Assembly (NCBI GenBank): GCA_018830885.1 | Contig: JAHJRI010000122.1 | Location: 1 to 44,456, forward strand | DNA length: 44,456 bases | Source of the DNA: a bacterium | GTDB taxonomy: Bacteria > SAR324 > XYD2-FULL-50-16 | Reading direction: 5' to 3' | In this document: positions 26,504 to 34,258 of the stretch, in pieces | Numbering within the stretch: the stretch's first letter is position 1 | Layout of the letters: every line of letters begins with the position of its first letter | Made by a program: the position numbers and the translations under genes | The notes under the pieces: model-generated | Seen by the model: only the letters and a program-made list of their open reading frames with translations | Database searches by the model: none | What the model was told of the DNA's origin: nothing

Positions 26504-28071
26504 AACGGGATCTCCCACCGCTTCATATATTTCCAGATCGCCGTGTGGCTGACCCCCACCCTGCGGCCTACCTCCTTTTTGTTCCAGTTGCAGACCTCCA
26601 GCAATTCCAGAAGCTGCTCCCGGTTGACTTTTGGCTGACGGCGATTCGGACTGGCGGGAATGGAGGGGTCTGGGAATTCCGGACGTTTCTGATAGGGGGG
26701 GGCGTTTGTGTTCCTCTCAATGGTACCGAAATACCGCTTGCCGGGTGATTGCAGGATGGGTTGGTATAGTCCGGGCTGCGGTCTGGACCGGATGATCCCA
26801 TACCGGGACCCATTGTCCATCCCGGTCGATCCGGTTATCCCTGCCTGATATCCGGGCCTGGGGCTGAATCCGCTTTCCTGGATCTCGCGAGGTAATTCCG
26901 CCGGGCCGATAAACGGGTCTTTGCAGAGCACAAAAGCATGCTCGATGGTATTTTCCAGCTCCCTGACATTACCGGGCCAATGGTAGTCAAGCAGGATTTT
27001 CATGGCCACAGGGGAGACCTCCTGGATCCGTTTCCCGGTTTTCCGATTCATTTTTTCAATAAACCGGGCAACCAGCAGCGGAATATCATCCTTACGGCTC
27101 CTCAGGGGGGGTAGATTCACGGGGAACACTTTGAGACGATAATAGAGATCCTCGCGAAAAAGACCTTCAACCACCATACTGAGCAAGTCCCGATGGGTGG
27201 CGGTGATAATACGGATATCCACCTTGCGCCGGGTGGAATCCCCGACCCGTTCGATCTCTCTTTCCTGCAGCACCCGCAGCAGCTTTACCTGGATAAACCC
27301 ACTCAGTTCACCGATCTCGTCCAGAAAAATGGTTCCGCCCGCAGCCTCCTCAAACCGACCGAGACGATCCTTGACAGCACCGGTATAGGCGCCTTTGACA
27401 TGCCCGAAAAGCTCACTCTCCAGAAGGGATTCAGACAGAGCTGAACAATTCACCGTAATAAACGGTTGATCGCGGCGATCGCTGTTCACGTGAATCGCCC
27501 GGGCAACCAGCTCCTTGCCGGTCCCCGACTCCCCCTGCACCAGAATGGTGGCATCACTGGCGGCTGCCGCTTTCAATGCAGAAAACACCTTCTGCATCTC
27601 GTGGCTTTTGCCGATGATATGTTTCATGCTCCTGATTTCACCCAGCTGCCGGGTGACCTCTTCCATCTTCAACGTTGCTGTTCGTAACTCGGTAATATCG
27701 GTGACGGCCTCAACAACACCCAGAACATGGCCCTGGTCATCGGTGATCACGGACGCTTTTTTGATGATCGTCACGTCATGACCGTCTTTATGTTTCAGCG
27801 TGCATTCTACCGTCTCGGAGCGGCTGTTCTCCATCACGTCGCACCCCGTCACCCCTGAAGGGCAGGTTTCCCCATGGCAGCCGGAGCAGGTAATCAGCGT
27901 GCAGGGTTTTCCCATGGCCTCCTGTGCCGGGTAACCGCTGATTTTCTCCATGGAGGGATTCCAGAATGAAACCAATCCCCGGGGGTCCACGATGAAAACA
28001 CCGTCTGCCACGGAGTCTATTATCTGGCGCATGAACCGCGTGCTCCAGAGACTATGGGTCTGTTCGCTCAT
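26485..28071 (-). CDS. Sigma-54-dependent transcriptional regulator with PAS sensor
   Basis: 528 residues. A PAS domain (about 10-130) begins '[22 protein letters not shown]' in part and carries a Cys cluster ('[16 protein letters not shown]') that may sense redox or bind a metal. The AAA+ domain (about 150-380) has Walker A 'GESGTGKE' (180-187), the sigma-54 contact loop GAYTGA (227-232; Tyr replaces the more common Phe, which is tolerated in the family) and Walker B '[12 protein letters not shown]'. A Gly/Pro-rich linker follows, then a C-terminal HTH (about 482-525, '[19 protein letters not shown]'). It activates RNA polymerase-sigma54 promoters; no -24/-12 promoter is obvious nearby. Iterons lie immediately upstream of its start and may be its own operator. 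Confidence 0.93.
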   Translation of the reverse strand: MSEQTHSLWSTRFMRQIIDSVADGVFIVDPRGLVSFWNPSMEKISGYPAQEAMGKPCTLITCSGCHGETCPSGVTGCDVMENSRSETVECTLKHKDGHDVTIIKKASVITDDQGHVLGVVEAVTDITELRTATLKMEEVTRQLGEIRSMKHIIGKSHEMQKVFSALKAAAASDATILVQGESGTGKELVARAIHVNSDRRDQPFITVNCSALSESLLESELFGHVKGAYTGAVKDRLGRFEEAAGGTIFLDEIGELSGFIQVKLLRVLQEREIERVGDSTRRKVDIRIITATHRDLLSMVVEGLFREDLYYRLKVFPVNLPPLRSRKDDIPLLVARFIEKMNRKTGKRIQEVSPVAMKILLDYHWPGNVRELENTIEHAFVLCKDPFIGPAELPREIQESGFSPRPGYQAGITGSTGMDNGSRYGIIRSRPQPGLYQPILQSPGKRYFGTIERNTNAPPYQKRPEFPDPSIPASPNRRQPKVNREQLLELLEVCNWNKKEVGRRVGVSHTAIWKYMKRWEIPLKKPGV

Positions 28072-28084
28072 AATGGGGGTTTAT

Positions 28085-28148
28085 GTTACTATAAAAGTTA
28101 CTTTAAGTGTTACTATAGTCGATTTATGTTACCATAAGTGTTATCATA
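28085..28148. promoter_or_regulatory. Iterons GTTAC(T/C)ATA at 12-bp phasing upstream of the sigma-54 regulator
   Basis: Five direct repeats of GTTACTATA or close variants begin at 28085, 28097, 28109, 28128 and 28140; spacing is 12, 12, 19 and 12 bp. A sixth partial copy is at 28307. The array starts 14 bp before the regulator's start codon in an AT-rich stretch. Repeats near one helical turn apart suggest a cooperatively bound operator. Confidence 0.65.
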
Positions 28149-28332
28149 ACTGTTTGGTTTGTGTCAATCATCCAGTGAGTGACCCTGTCTTTAAACCATG
28201 CATGGCGTGCAAAAAAATATTTGACTTTAAATTATAGATAGTTAAAATATTTATGAAAAAAATTTCGCCGTTTCTGCAACCCCATGGCATACAACCTGAA
28301 ATAAGTGTTACTAGTTGGTTGTTGAGCTGGAT

Positions 28333-28360
28333 AACGGTCTGAACATTGATTCAGACCGTT
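28333..28360. promoter_or_regulatory. Perfect 11-bp inverted repeat, hairpin or operator
   Basis: Arms aacggtctgaa (28333-28343) and ttcagaccgtt (28350-28360) with a 6-nt spacer. No T tract follows on either strand. It could be a dimeric operator between the divergent genes or an RNA hairpin. Confidence 0.5.
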
Positions 28361-28377
28361 GTTCGTTATCATAAGGG

Positions 28378-28546
28378 CACCTTGATTTATTAAAATGATT
28401 GAACCAACTGCAGCACCAAAGGGGTGATTTTTAAAGAAACAGACAAGGCCATCCATGGAGCTCCTGGAATCCATCCATGGCTTCCAGGGTTTTTGAAAAA
28501 CCACCCCTTTAGTACGATAAATCGATCATTTTAATGAATCAAGGTG
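28378..28546. repeat. Palindromic repeat element, divergent member of the MITE-like family (copy C)
   Basis: Imperfect terminal inverted repeats of 24 bp (28378-28401 and 28523-28546, two mismatches; left begins caccttgatt). Inner arms 'aaaggggtg' and 'cacccctt' also pair. The core around 28460-28490 ('ctcctggaatccatcc' then 'tggcttccaggg') matches the core of the copies at 37518 and 39505, but the arms differ and I see no target-site duplication. It ends 28 bp before the next gene. Confidence 0.6.
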
Positions 28547-28574
28547 TCCATCACAGATTAAGAGGGAGAATCAT

Positions 28575-28886
28575 ATGAGTTCACAAAATTTTTGTTCTAG
28601 CCTGAAAATCGAATTGAGTGCGTGGAAAGACAGTGTTGCTGATATTGTCCATAAGTTTGAAGCACAACCGGGTTATGCCAAGGCCGGCGTGTTGGAAAAC
28701 ATCGAAGACATGCGTATTCTGGTGGAGGATCTCCAGGATCGCATCCATCAACTGGAGGAAACCTGTTCCCTGGACGGGTTCGATGATGTGAATACCCAGC
28801 GGAAAATCGACATGCAGTTCAACGTCAACGTGCGGGATGCCGATCAGGCCGTTTCAACCATCAGTGGTGGCAATTTCGGGGGCTAA
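28575..28886 (+). CDS. Small hypothetical coiled-coil protein
   Basis: 103 residues; ATG with AGAGGGAG seven bases upstream. The central region (about 35-65, 'VLENIEDMRILVEDLQDRI') is acidic and amphipathic, suggesting a helical or coiled-coil segment; the C-terminus ends in a Gly-rich tail ('TISGGNFGG'). No signal peptide or membrane segment. No family recognised. It lies behind the palindromic element and 149 bp before the thioredoxin gene, separated from it by an 8-bp hairpin (28918-28925/28945-28952) without a T tract, so it may be a separate or weakly coupled unit. Confidence 0.7.
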   Translation: MSSQNFCSSLKIELSAWKDSVADIVHKFEAQPGYAKAGVLENIEDMRILVEDLQDRIHQLEETCSLDGFDDVNTQRKIDMQFNVNVRDADQAVSTISGGNFGG

Positions 28887-28986
28887 CGGTTGAAGGGCCG
28901 GTTGGACGGGCAGAACAGCCAGCGCTGCGTGAAAGAAAACAGATGCGCTGGCAAAGCCAGGATAATCAAAGCCTCTGGAGATTAGC

Positions 28987-29034
28987 ATGGCAGCGACCGA
29001 TTTTTGTACCAGTGACTGTTTATTCGGGGTTTAG
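28987..29034 (+). CDS. Possible 15-residue leader peptide upstream of thioredoxin
   Basis: A short frame encoding MAATDFCTSDCLFGV begins with an ATG six bases after TGGAG, a better RBS than that of the thioredoxin gene, and stops with TAG one base before the thioredoxin ATG at 29036. This arrangement would allow translational coupling. It may be a regulatory leader or chance; two Cys in a C-x3-C spacing are notable beside a redox protein. Confidence 0.35.
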   Translation: MAATDFCTSDCLFGV

Positions 29035-29035
29035 A

Positions 29036-29365
29036 ATGGTTGAAGAAATGAATAAACAACCGGATCAGGGAAGACTGCTTCCAGACATCGGGGATGGTGT
29101 CACCCTGATCGATTTCAATGCCGCATGGTGCGCTCCCTGTCGTGAGCAGGGACCCATTGTGGAAAAGATAGCCGACAAATTCCGGGGTAAGGCATTCGTT
29201 TACAATCTGAATGTGGATGATCATCCGGATCCGGCTCTATCACTGGGGATTACAAGTATCCCCACACTGATTGTGTTTAAAAACGGAAATGAATGTGAGC
29301 GGTTTATCGGGAAACAAACCGAGGAAACCCTGACCCGGGCGCTTGAAAAAGCGCTGGGGGAATAG
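29036..29365 (+). CDS. Thioredoxin
   Basis: 109 residues from the ATG at 29036; 29048 is an alternative. The open frame upstream (from 28943) is not supported by conservation. Active site is C-A-P-C (Cys32-Cys35, in 'NAAWCAPCREQGP') rather than the standard C-G-P-C, so the redox potential may differ. The cis-Pro is in 'GITSIPTLIVFKNG'. It reduces protein disulfides in the cytoplasm. It heads a run of seven closely spaced plus-strand genes ending with the Cfa-like methyltransferase; its part in that pathway could be supply of reductant, which is inference. Confidence 0.9.
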   Translation: MVEEMNKQPDQGRLLPDIGDGVTLIDFNAAWCAPCREQGPIVEKIADKFRGKAFVYNLNVDDHPDPALSLGITSIPTLIVFKNGNECERFIGKQTEETLTRALEKALGE

Positions 29366-29410
29366 GTCCCTGCAGGGCTGCTGACATGTGAATCAAACGA
29401 GGAACAGAAG

Positions 29411-29803
29411 ATGTTGCTTTCCATCTGGTTACTGTTGAATGCACTGATTTACCTGGTGCTTGGCTTTTTGTTCATCTTTCAGTTCGATACAATTACCGGA
29501 AACCTGGGTATTCTGGCAGAAACCGGTTCCGCTGCGATTGAACTGATGACTGTTTATGGGGGTCTGGAAGCAGGGTTTGGCATCCTGTTCAGCACCGCCC
29601 TGGTTGTCCGTAAAATACGTTATTTTGCGTTGCAGGTATTGACATTCAGCTATGGGTCTTTTGCAGTTGGTCGTCTGATTGGTATCCTGCAGGTGGATGT
29701 CAGCGAGACCCTTACCTGGTGGCTGCTCTTATTTGAAATGGCGGGTTTTGTCATCAGCGGCATCTTGCTTAAAAAATCCGTTCAACACCCCGGGGTAAAT
29801 TAA
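29411..29803 (+). CDS. Small four-helix membrane protein
   Basis: 130 residues; ATG with GAGGA upstream. Four hydrophobic segments: about 3-24, 43-63, 68-90 and 100-122, with short polar loops and a short basic tail. The pattern 'MTVYGGLEAGFGILF' in the second helix is like that of small DUF4345-type membrane proteins. No catalytic motif is visible. The gene is followed without a gap by the SnoaL-like gene, which starts right after its stop, so they are surely co-expressed. A role in the envelope side of lipid modification is possible but not shown. Confidence 0.75.
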   Translation: MLLSIWLLLNALIYLVLGFLFIFQFDTITGNLGILAETGSAAIELMTVYGGLEAGFGILFSTALVVRKIRYFALQVLTFSYGSFAVGRLIGILQVDVSETLTWWLLLFEMAGFVISGILLKKSVQHPGVN

Positions 29804-30223
29804 ATGGAAGCTCACATCATCACGCGGTTGAAAGACACATACCGGCGCTTGGGTTATGAAAATCTGGCATTGCTGGGGGATGTGTATGCCGAGGATGTCC
29901 TGTTTATCGACCCCTTTCATCGCTTGGAGGGTTTGAAAGAACTCACGCGTCATTTTGAAAACATGTATCAGAATCTTTTTTCGATCCATTTTGACTATCA
30001 GGACGAACTGACGGAGAAGGATCGTTCATTTTTAACCTGGCGGATGGATTTTTCTCACCGGGCGATTAAGAAAGGGGAAATCATTTCGGTCACCGGAGCT
30101 TCCCTGTTGAAGTTCGATCGTAAAATTGTTTTCCATCGAGATTATTTTGACGCATCAGCGATGATTTTTGACCACCTTCCGGTCATCGGCCATATTCTGA
30201 AACAGATCAGAAAACGGGTGTAG
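29804..30223 (+). CDS. SnoaL-like / nuclear-transport-factor-2-fold protein
   Basis: 139 residues. The N-terminal helix followed by 'LALLGDVYAEDVLFIDPFHR' and 'GLKELTRHFENMY' is the typical cone-fold pattern of SnoaL/NTF2-like proteins, which act as small ligand-binding domains, cyclases or isomerases. The start codon directly abuts the preceding stop, and the next gene starts 3 bp after its own stop. In Pseudomonas and alphaproteobacterial light- or singlet-oxygen-responsive loci, an NTF2-like gene precedes the SDR/FAD/DUF1365/Cfa set in the same order, as I recall. Substrate unknown. Confidence 0.8.
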   Translation: MEAHIITRLKDTYRRLGYENLALLGDVYAEDVLFIDPFHRLEGLKELTRHFENMYQNLFSIHFDYQDELTEKDRSFLTWRMDFSHRAIKKGEIISVTGASLLKFDRKIVFHRDYFDASAMIFDHLPVIGHILKQIRKRV

Positions 30224-30225
30224 AC

Positions 30226-30984
30226 ATGAAACAACAGCATAATAGACGAATCTGGCTGATCGGAGCAACCTCGGGCATCGGGTATCAACTCGCTCAGGAT
30301 ATGGCGAAGGCGGGGCACCAGGTGATCGTTTCCGGCAGGAACCGCGACAAACTGGATGAACTGCATGCAGGGGATCCGGAACACTTTTTCCCTTTGCCGC
30401 TGGATGTGACCCGGTTTGATGCGGTTCAGGCTGCCGGGCAGGTGATTCAGAAGACATTTGGAGGTCTGGATACCGTTTTTTATAACTCCGGCAATTGCAT
30501 CTATGTGGATGTGACCGATTTTCAGCATGGTGACTTTGAAACGGTTTTCCAGGTGAACTTCATGGGGCTGGTCTATGCGATTGAAGTTTCCCTGCCGCTG
30601 TTGAGGCAGGGACGCCAGCCCTATCTGGTTGGTATGAGCAGCAGTGCCGCCTTTGTCGGACTGCCCAGGGCAGAGGCCTACGGCGCATCAAAGGCGGCTG
30701 TGCAGTATTTGATGGACGCCCTGCGGGTGGACCTGGCTGCGGAAGGGCTCGATGTGTCGACGGTATTTCCGGGTTTTGTGAAAACCCCGCTGACCGACCT
30801 GAATGACTTTGCCATGCCCTTTCTGATAGATGTGCAGCAGGCATCCCGGTTCATTTTGAAAGGCATGGAGAAGCGGGATCACAATATCCACTTCCCGAAA
30901 CGATTTACATTTTTTCTGAAACTCCTTGGAAATCTTCCCAGCTCCTGGAAAACAAAGCTGGTTCAACGAACGAGTCGATCATGA
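30226..30984 (+). CDS. Short-chain dehydrogenase/reductase (SDR)
   Basis: 252 residues. Cofactor motif 'GATSGIG' at 13-19, 'YNSGN' in place of the usual NNAG strand, the catalytic Ser in 'GMSSSAAF' (138-140), and Tyr152-x3-Lys156 in 'YGASKAAV'. The Arg in 'SGRNRDKL' favours NADP(H). A classical SDR of normal length, so an alcohol/ketone oxidoreductase; the substrate is probably lipid-related given the operon. The stop overlaps the start of the FAD oxidoreductase gene by 4 bp (ATGA), implying translational coupling. Confidence 0.9.
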   Translation: MKQQHNRRIWLIGATSGIGYQLAQDMAKAGHQVIVSGRNRDKLDELHAGDPEHFFPLPLDVTRFDAVQAAGQVIQKTFGGLDTVFYNSGNCIYVDVTDFQHGDFETVFQVNFMGLVYAIEVSLPLLRQGRQPYLVGMSSSAAFVGLPRAEAYGASKAAVQYLMDALRVDLAAEGLDVSTVFPGFVKTPLTDLNDFAMPFLIDVQQASRFILKGMEKRDHNIHFPKRFTFFLKLLGNLPSSWKTKLVQRTSRS

Positions 30985-32228
30985 ATATCGCCATTATCGG
31001 AAGCGGCATCTCAGGCTTGACCGCCGCATATCTTCTACAGCGTCGGCACACTGTCACGCTGTATGAAGCGGAAAACTACGTGGGCGGTCACACCCATACA
31101 GTCGATGTTGATTTGCAGGGGCAACACGTTGCGGTTGATACCGGTTTTATCGTCTGTAACGATCGTACCTATCCCAATTTCTTATCACTGCTGGATCAAC
31201 TGGGGGTTGAAAAAACACCCACCGCCATGGGGTTCGGTATCCGGAGTGACCGCACAGGGATCGAGTACAGTACGACCAGTATCAACCATCTCTTCGCCCA
31301 GCGTCGCAACTTGGTGAATGGGGATTTTCTGGGGATGTTGCGGGGGATCCTGCGGTTTAACCGGCAGGTGACCCGATCCCTGCTGGAGGGTCGTTTGGAC
31401 GGGGATATCTCCCTGGGAGACTATCTGCATGAGAATCGCTATTCCCGGTTTTTTATCGATCACTATATTGTTCCCATGGGCGCCGCCATCTGGTCCATCG
31501 GGGTGGGGCAGATGATGGAATTTCCGCTGCTGGCCTTTGCCCGCTTTTTTCACCACCACGGGCTGCTGACGGTGAACGATCAACCCCAGTGGTATTTTAT
31601 CAAGGGGGGATCGCAATCCTACGTCAGAAAACTGACGGAACCATTTATTGATCGGATAAAGCTCTCAACACCGGTCGACGCGGTGATGCGAAACAGCGTC
31701 GGGGTCACCGTCAAAGCCGGTGGTGAATCCGTGGCGTATGACAAGGTGGTATTTGCGACGCACAGTGATGTGACCCTGAAGATCCTGGATGATCCGTCAC
31801 CCGAAGAGACCGAAATCCTTTCGGCCATCCGCTATCAGCACAATGACATCGTCCTGCATACGGATACCGCTATCCTGCCGAAAAACAGAAAGGCGTGGGC
31901 GCCATGGAATTATCACCTGCACGCGGACGGCGACAGAGTGGCCACCCTGACTTACAACATGAATATGCTCCAGCAGATATCTGCTCCGGAGGTGTTGTGT
32001 GTCACCCTGAACGAGACCGAACAGATTGATCCGGCGAAAATTGTGGGGCGGTATGATAAATCACACCCCGTGTTTGATCGGGAAAGCATTGCGGCCCAGA
32101 AGCGATACGACGACATTGGTGGAAAAAACAACACCTATTTTTGCGGGGCCTACTGGTTTAACGGGTTTCACGAAGACGGGGTGAACAGCGGACTGCGTGT
32201 GGCCCGGGACTTCGGGGAGGTGCTCTGA
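30981..32228 (+). CDS. FAD-dependent oxidoreductase of the Cfa/DUF1365 operon type
   Basis: 415 residues. Dinucleotide-binding 'GSGISGLTAAYLL' at the N-terminus, then 'YEAENYVGGHTHTVDV', the second FAD motif of the amine-oxidase/desaturase superfamily, and a C-terminal 'YFCGAYWFNGFHEDGVNSGL' that closes the FAD site. This protein type regularly accompanies DUF1365 and Cfa-like proteins. In Rhodobacter the corresponding genes are linked to formation of methylated or furan fatty acids, so lipid acyl-chain oxidation/desaturation is a likely activity. Translationally coupled on both sides (4-bp overlap upstream; the DUF1365 start overlaps its final base). Confidence 0.9.
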   Translation: MNIAIIGSGISGLTAAYLLQRRHTVTLYEAENYVGGHTHTVDVDLQGQHVAVDTGFIVCNDRTYPNFLSLLDQLGVEKTPTAMGFGIRSDRTGIEYSTTSINHLFAQRRNLVNGDFLGMLRGILRFNRQVTRSLLEGRLDGDISLGDYLHENRYSRFFIDHYIVPMGAAIWSIGVGQMMEFPLLAFARFFHHHGLLTVNDQPQWYFIKGGSQSYVRKLTEPFIDRIKLSTPVDAVMRNSVGVTVKAGGESVAYDKVVFATHSDVTLKILDDPSPEETEILSAIRYQHNDIVLHTDTAILPKNRKAWAPWNYHLHADGDRVATLTYNMNMLQQISAPEVLCVTLNETEQIDPAKIVGRYDKSHPVFDRESIAAQKRYDDIGGKNNTYFCGAYWFNGFHEDGVNSGLRVARDFGEVL

Positions 32229-32965
32229 TGAACAGTGCCCTGTATACCGGAACCTTGATGCATGGTCGCTATCTGCCCCGGAAGCACAGCTTTGTAACCA
32301 CCATCAAGATGCTCCTGCTGGACCTGGATGAGTTGGATTCCCTCTTCACCCAATCGAAGCTCTGGGTCAGGGAACGGTTCGGGTTTGTCAGTTTCAAGCG
32401 GAAGGATTATCTGCCGGACGGGTGCCCCTCTGTAAAAGAGGCGGTGATTCAAACAGTCGCTTCAGAGACCGGTGTATCGCCGGAAGGACCGGTTTTCATG
32501 CTGACAAACCTGCGGTATTGGGGGTTGCAGTTTAATCCCGCTTCGTTTTTCTACTGCTTTGATAAACGGGGTGAGACCCTGACCCATATCCTGATAGAGG
32601 TCCACAACACCCCCTGGGGGGAACGGCATCGCTATGTCCTGCCGCTGGAAACCCCGGGGCAGAATGTGTTTCAGTTTAACAAGGAATTCCATGTATCCCC
32701 CTTTAACCCAATGGATATGACATACATCTGTTCTTTTTCAATGCCGGCTGAACAGCTGTCTGTGCAGATGGAAAATCATAAAGACGGGGACCTCCACTTC
32801 AAGGCAGTCCTGAAGCTGACACGGGACGAATTAAACCCGGAAGCCATGACCCGATTTGCGAGAAACGCCTGGAAGCTTCCGTTTAGAATCATGGCCGGTA
32901 TCTACTGGCAGGCAGCCAGGCTTTTTTTGAAACGGGTGCCGTTTTACAACCACCCCAAACCGTAA
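32228..32965 (+). CDS. DUF1365 protein
   Basis: 245 residues. Family signatures: 'GTLMHGRYLPRKHSF' at the N-terminus, 'LTNLRYWGLQFNPASFFYCF', 'EVHNTPWGERHRYVLP' and 'KEFHVSPFNPMDMTY'. The function is not established biochemically; the family nearly always lies between an FAD oxidoreductase and a Cfa-like methyltransferase, as here, and is implicated in acyl-chain modification of membrane lipids. No signal peptide; a hydrophobic C-terminal stretch could associate with the membrane. It begins at the last base of the preceding stop codon and ends 3 bp before the methyltransferase gene. Confidence 0.92.
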   Translation: MNSALYTGTLMHGRYLPRKHSFVTTIKMLLLDLDELDSLFTQSKLWVRERFGFVSFKRKDYLPDGCPSVKEAVIQTVASETGVSPEGPVFMLTNLRYWGLQFNPASFFYCFDKRGETLTHILIEVHNTPWGERHRYVLPLETPGQNVFQFNKEFHVSPFNPMDMTYICSFSMPAEQLSVQMENHKDGDLHFKAVLKLTRDELNPEAMTRFARNAWKLPFRIMAGIYWQAARLFLKRVPFYNHPKP

Positions 32966-32968
32966 AAA

Positions 32969-34228
32969 ATGATGATTGGAAAAGTGCTGGACCTGGTCCC
33001 CGCTGAAAAAAAAGAAACCCTGTTGGCCGGAATTGTGTGGCGCTTGCTGGGGAAACTGAAAGAAGGCCACCTGGTGGTTCACTACCAGGGAGAAACCCGT
33101 CGTTTTGGCCAGCCTGCGGCAGAGGCGGATCTTCACGCCACCGTGACCATTCATTCCCCTGCAGGACTGCTGAGAACGGTCTCCGGAGGCAGTATCGGCG
33201 CGGGCGAAGCCTACATGAAAGGAGACTGGTCATCTCCGAATCTGACCTCGGTGATGCGGCTTTTTATCCGGAATATCGATGTCCTCGACAGCATGGAAAA
33301 CGGTCTGGCCCGCTTGAGCGCCCCCATTTTCCGCATGCTGCACTGGCTGAACAGGAACACCCGGTCACAGTCCAAAAAGAACATCGCTGCCCACTATGAT
33401 CTGGGGAATGAATTTTTCCAGACCTTCCTGGATTCGACCATGATGTATTCTTCGGCCATTTTCGACCGGGGGGAGATGTCCCTCGAGGAAGCATCCATCC
33501 ATAAACTCGATCGGATCTGTAAAAAACTGAAACTCAATCAAACCGACCATTTGATCGAAATCGGAACCGGTTGGGGGGGGTTGGCGATCCATGCTGCGAA
33601 ACACTTTGGGTGTCGGGTAACGACCACCACCATTTCCGAGGCGCAGTATGTATTTGCAGAAAAACGCATCGCCGCAGAGGGGCTACAGGACCGCATCACA
33701 TTGCTGCTGAAAGACTATCGGGAGCTGACCGGGACCTATGATAAACTGGTCTCCATCGAGATGATCGAGGCGGTGGGACACCATTTTCTCGACACCTATC
33801 TGCAGAAATGCAGCGCGTTGCTGAAGCCTGACGGGTTGATGCTGATTCAGGCCATCACCATCAGGGATCAGCGATACGAATACGCGCGGGACAACCCGGA
33901 CTTCATCAAAACGTTTATCTTCCCGGGAGGCTTTCTGCCGTCCATTTCCGTCGTCTCAGAGAGTTCTAAAAAGGTGACGGATATGCAGCTGGTGCATCTG
34001 GAACAGTTCGGAGACAGCTATGCGAAAACCCTCAACCATTGGAAAACCAACTTCCACCGGAACCTGAAAAAGATCGACCAATTGGGGTATCCCCCCGAAT
34101 TCCAGCGCATGTGGGAGTACTACCTGTCCTACTGCGAGGGGGGGTTTCTGGAACATTATATCAATTGTGCCCAGTTTGTGTTTGAAAAACCCCGGTATCG
34201 GCAGCAGGCGGCATTGGGGGTTTTCTAG
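32969..34228 (+). CDS. Cyclopropane-fatty-acid-synthase-like SAM methyltransferase
   Basis: 419 residues. N-terminal lipid-binding region (about 1-120), then 'AAHYDLGNEFFQTFLD', SAM motif 'LIEIGTGWGGLAIHA', 'TTTISEAQYVFAEKRI' and 'MIEAVGHHFLDTYL', with C-terminal 'FIFPGGFLPSI'. Compared with E. coli Cfa, whose bicarbonate site uses Cys139, Glu239, His266, Ile268 and Tyr317, the Glu, Ile296 and Tyr equivalents are kept, but Cys139 aligns with Ser162 ('YSSAIF') and His266 with Gln294 ('LIQAITI'). It may therefore methylate unsaturated acyl chains without ring closure, or make another branched product, as proposed for relatives in furan-fatty-acid synthesis. Last gene of the operon. Confidence 0.9.
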   Translation: MMIGKVLDLVPAEKKETLLAGIVWRLLGKLKEGHLVVHYQGETRRFGQPAAEADLHATVTIHSPAGLLRTVSGGSIGAGEAYMKGDWSSPNLTSVMRLFIRNIDVLDSMENGLARLSAPIFRMLHWLNRNTRSQSKKNIAAHYDLGNEFFQTFLDSTMMYSSAIFDRGEMSLEEASIHKLDRICKKLKLNQTDHLIEIGTGWGGLAIHAAKHFGCRVTTTTISEAQYVFAEKRIAAEGLQDRITLLLKDYRELTGTYDKLVSIEMIEAVGHHFLDTYLQKCSALLKPDGLMLIQAITIRDQRYEYARDNPDFIKTFIFPGGFLPSISVVSESSKKVTDMQLVHLEQFGDSYAKTLNHWKTNFHRNLKKIDQLGYPPEFQRMWEYYLSYCEGGFLEHYINCAQFVFEKPRYRQQAALGVF

Positions 34229-34258
34229 ACGGACGGTATGAACCGGCCGCGGTTGAGG

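Noticed and set aside
28085-28148. Iterons as a CRISPR array or replication origin
   Set aside because: Repeats are 9 bp with 3-bp gaps, far too short for CRISPR, and no replication initiator gene is nearby.
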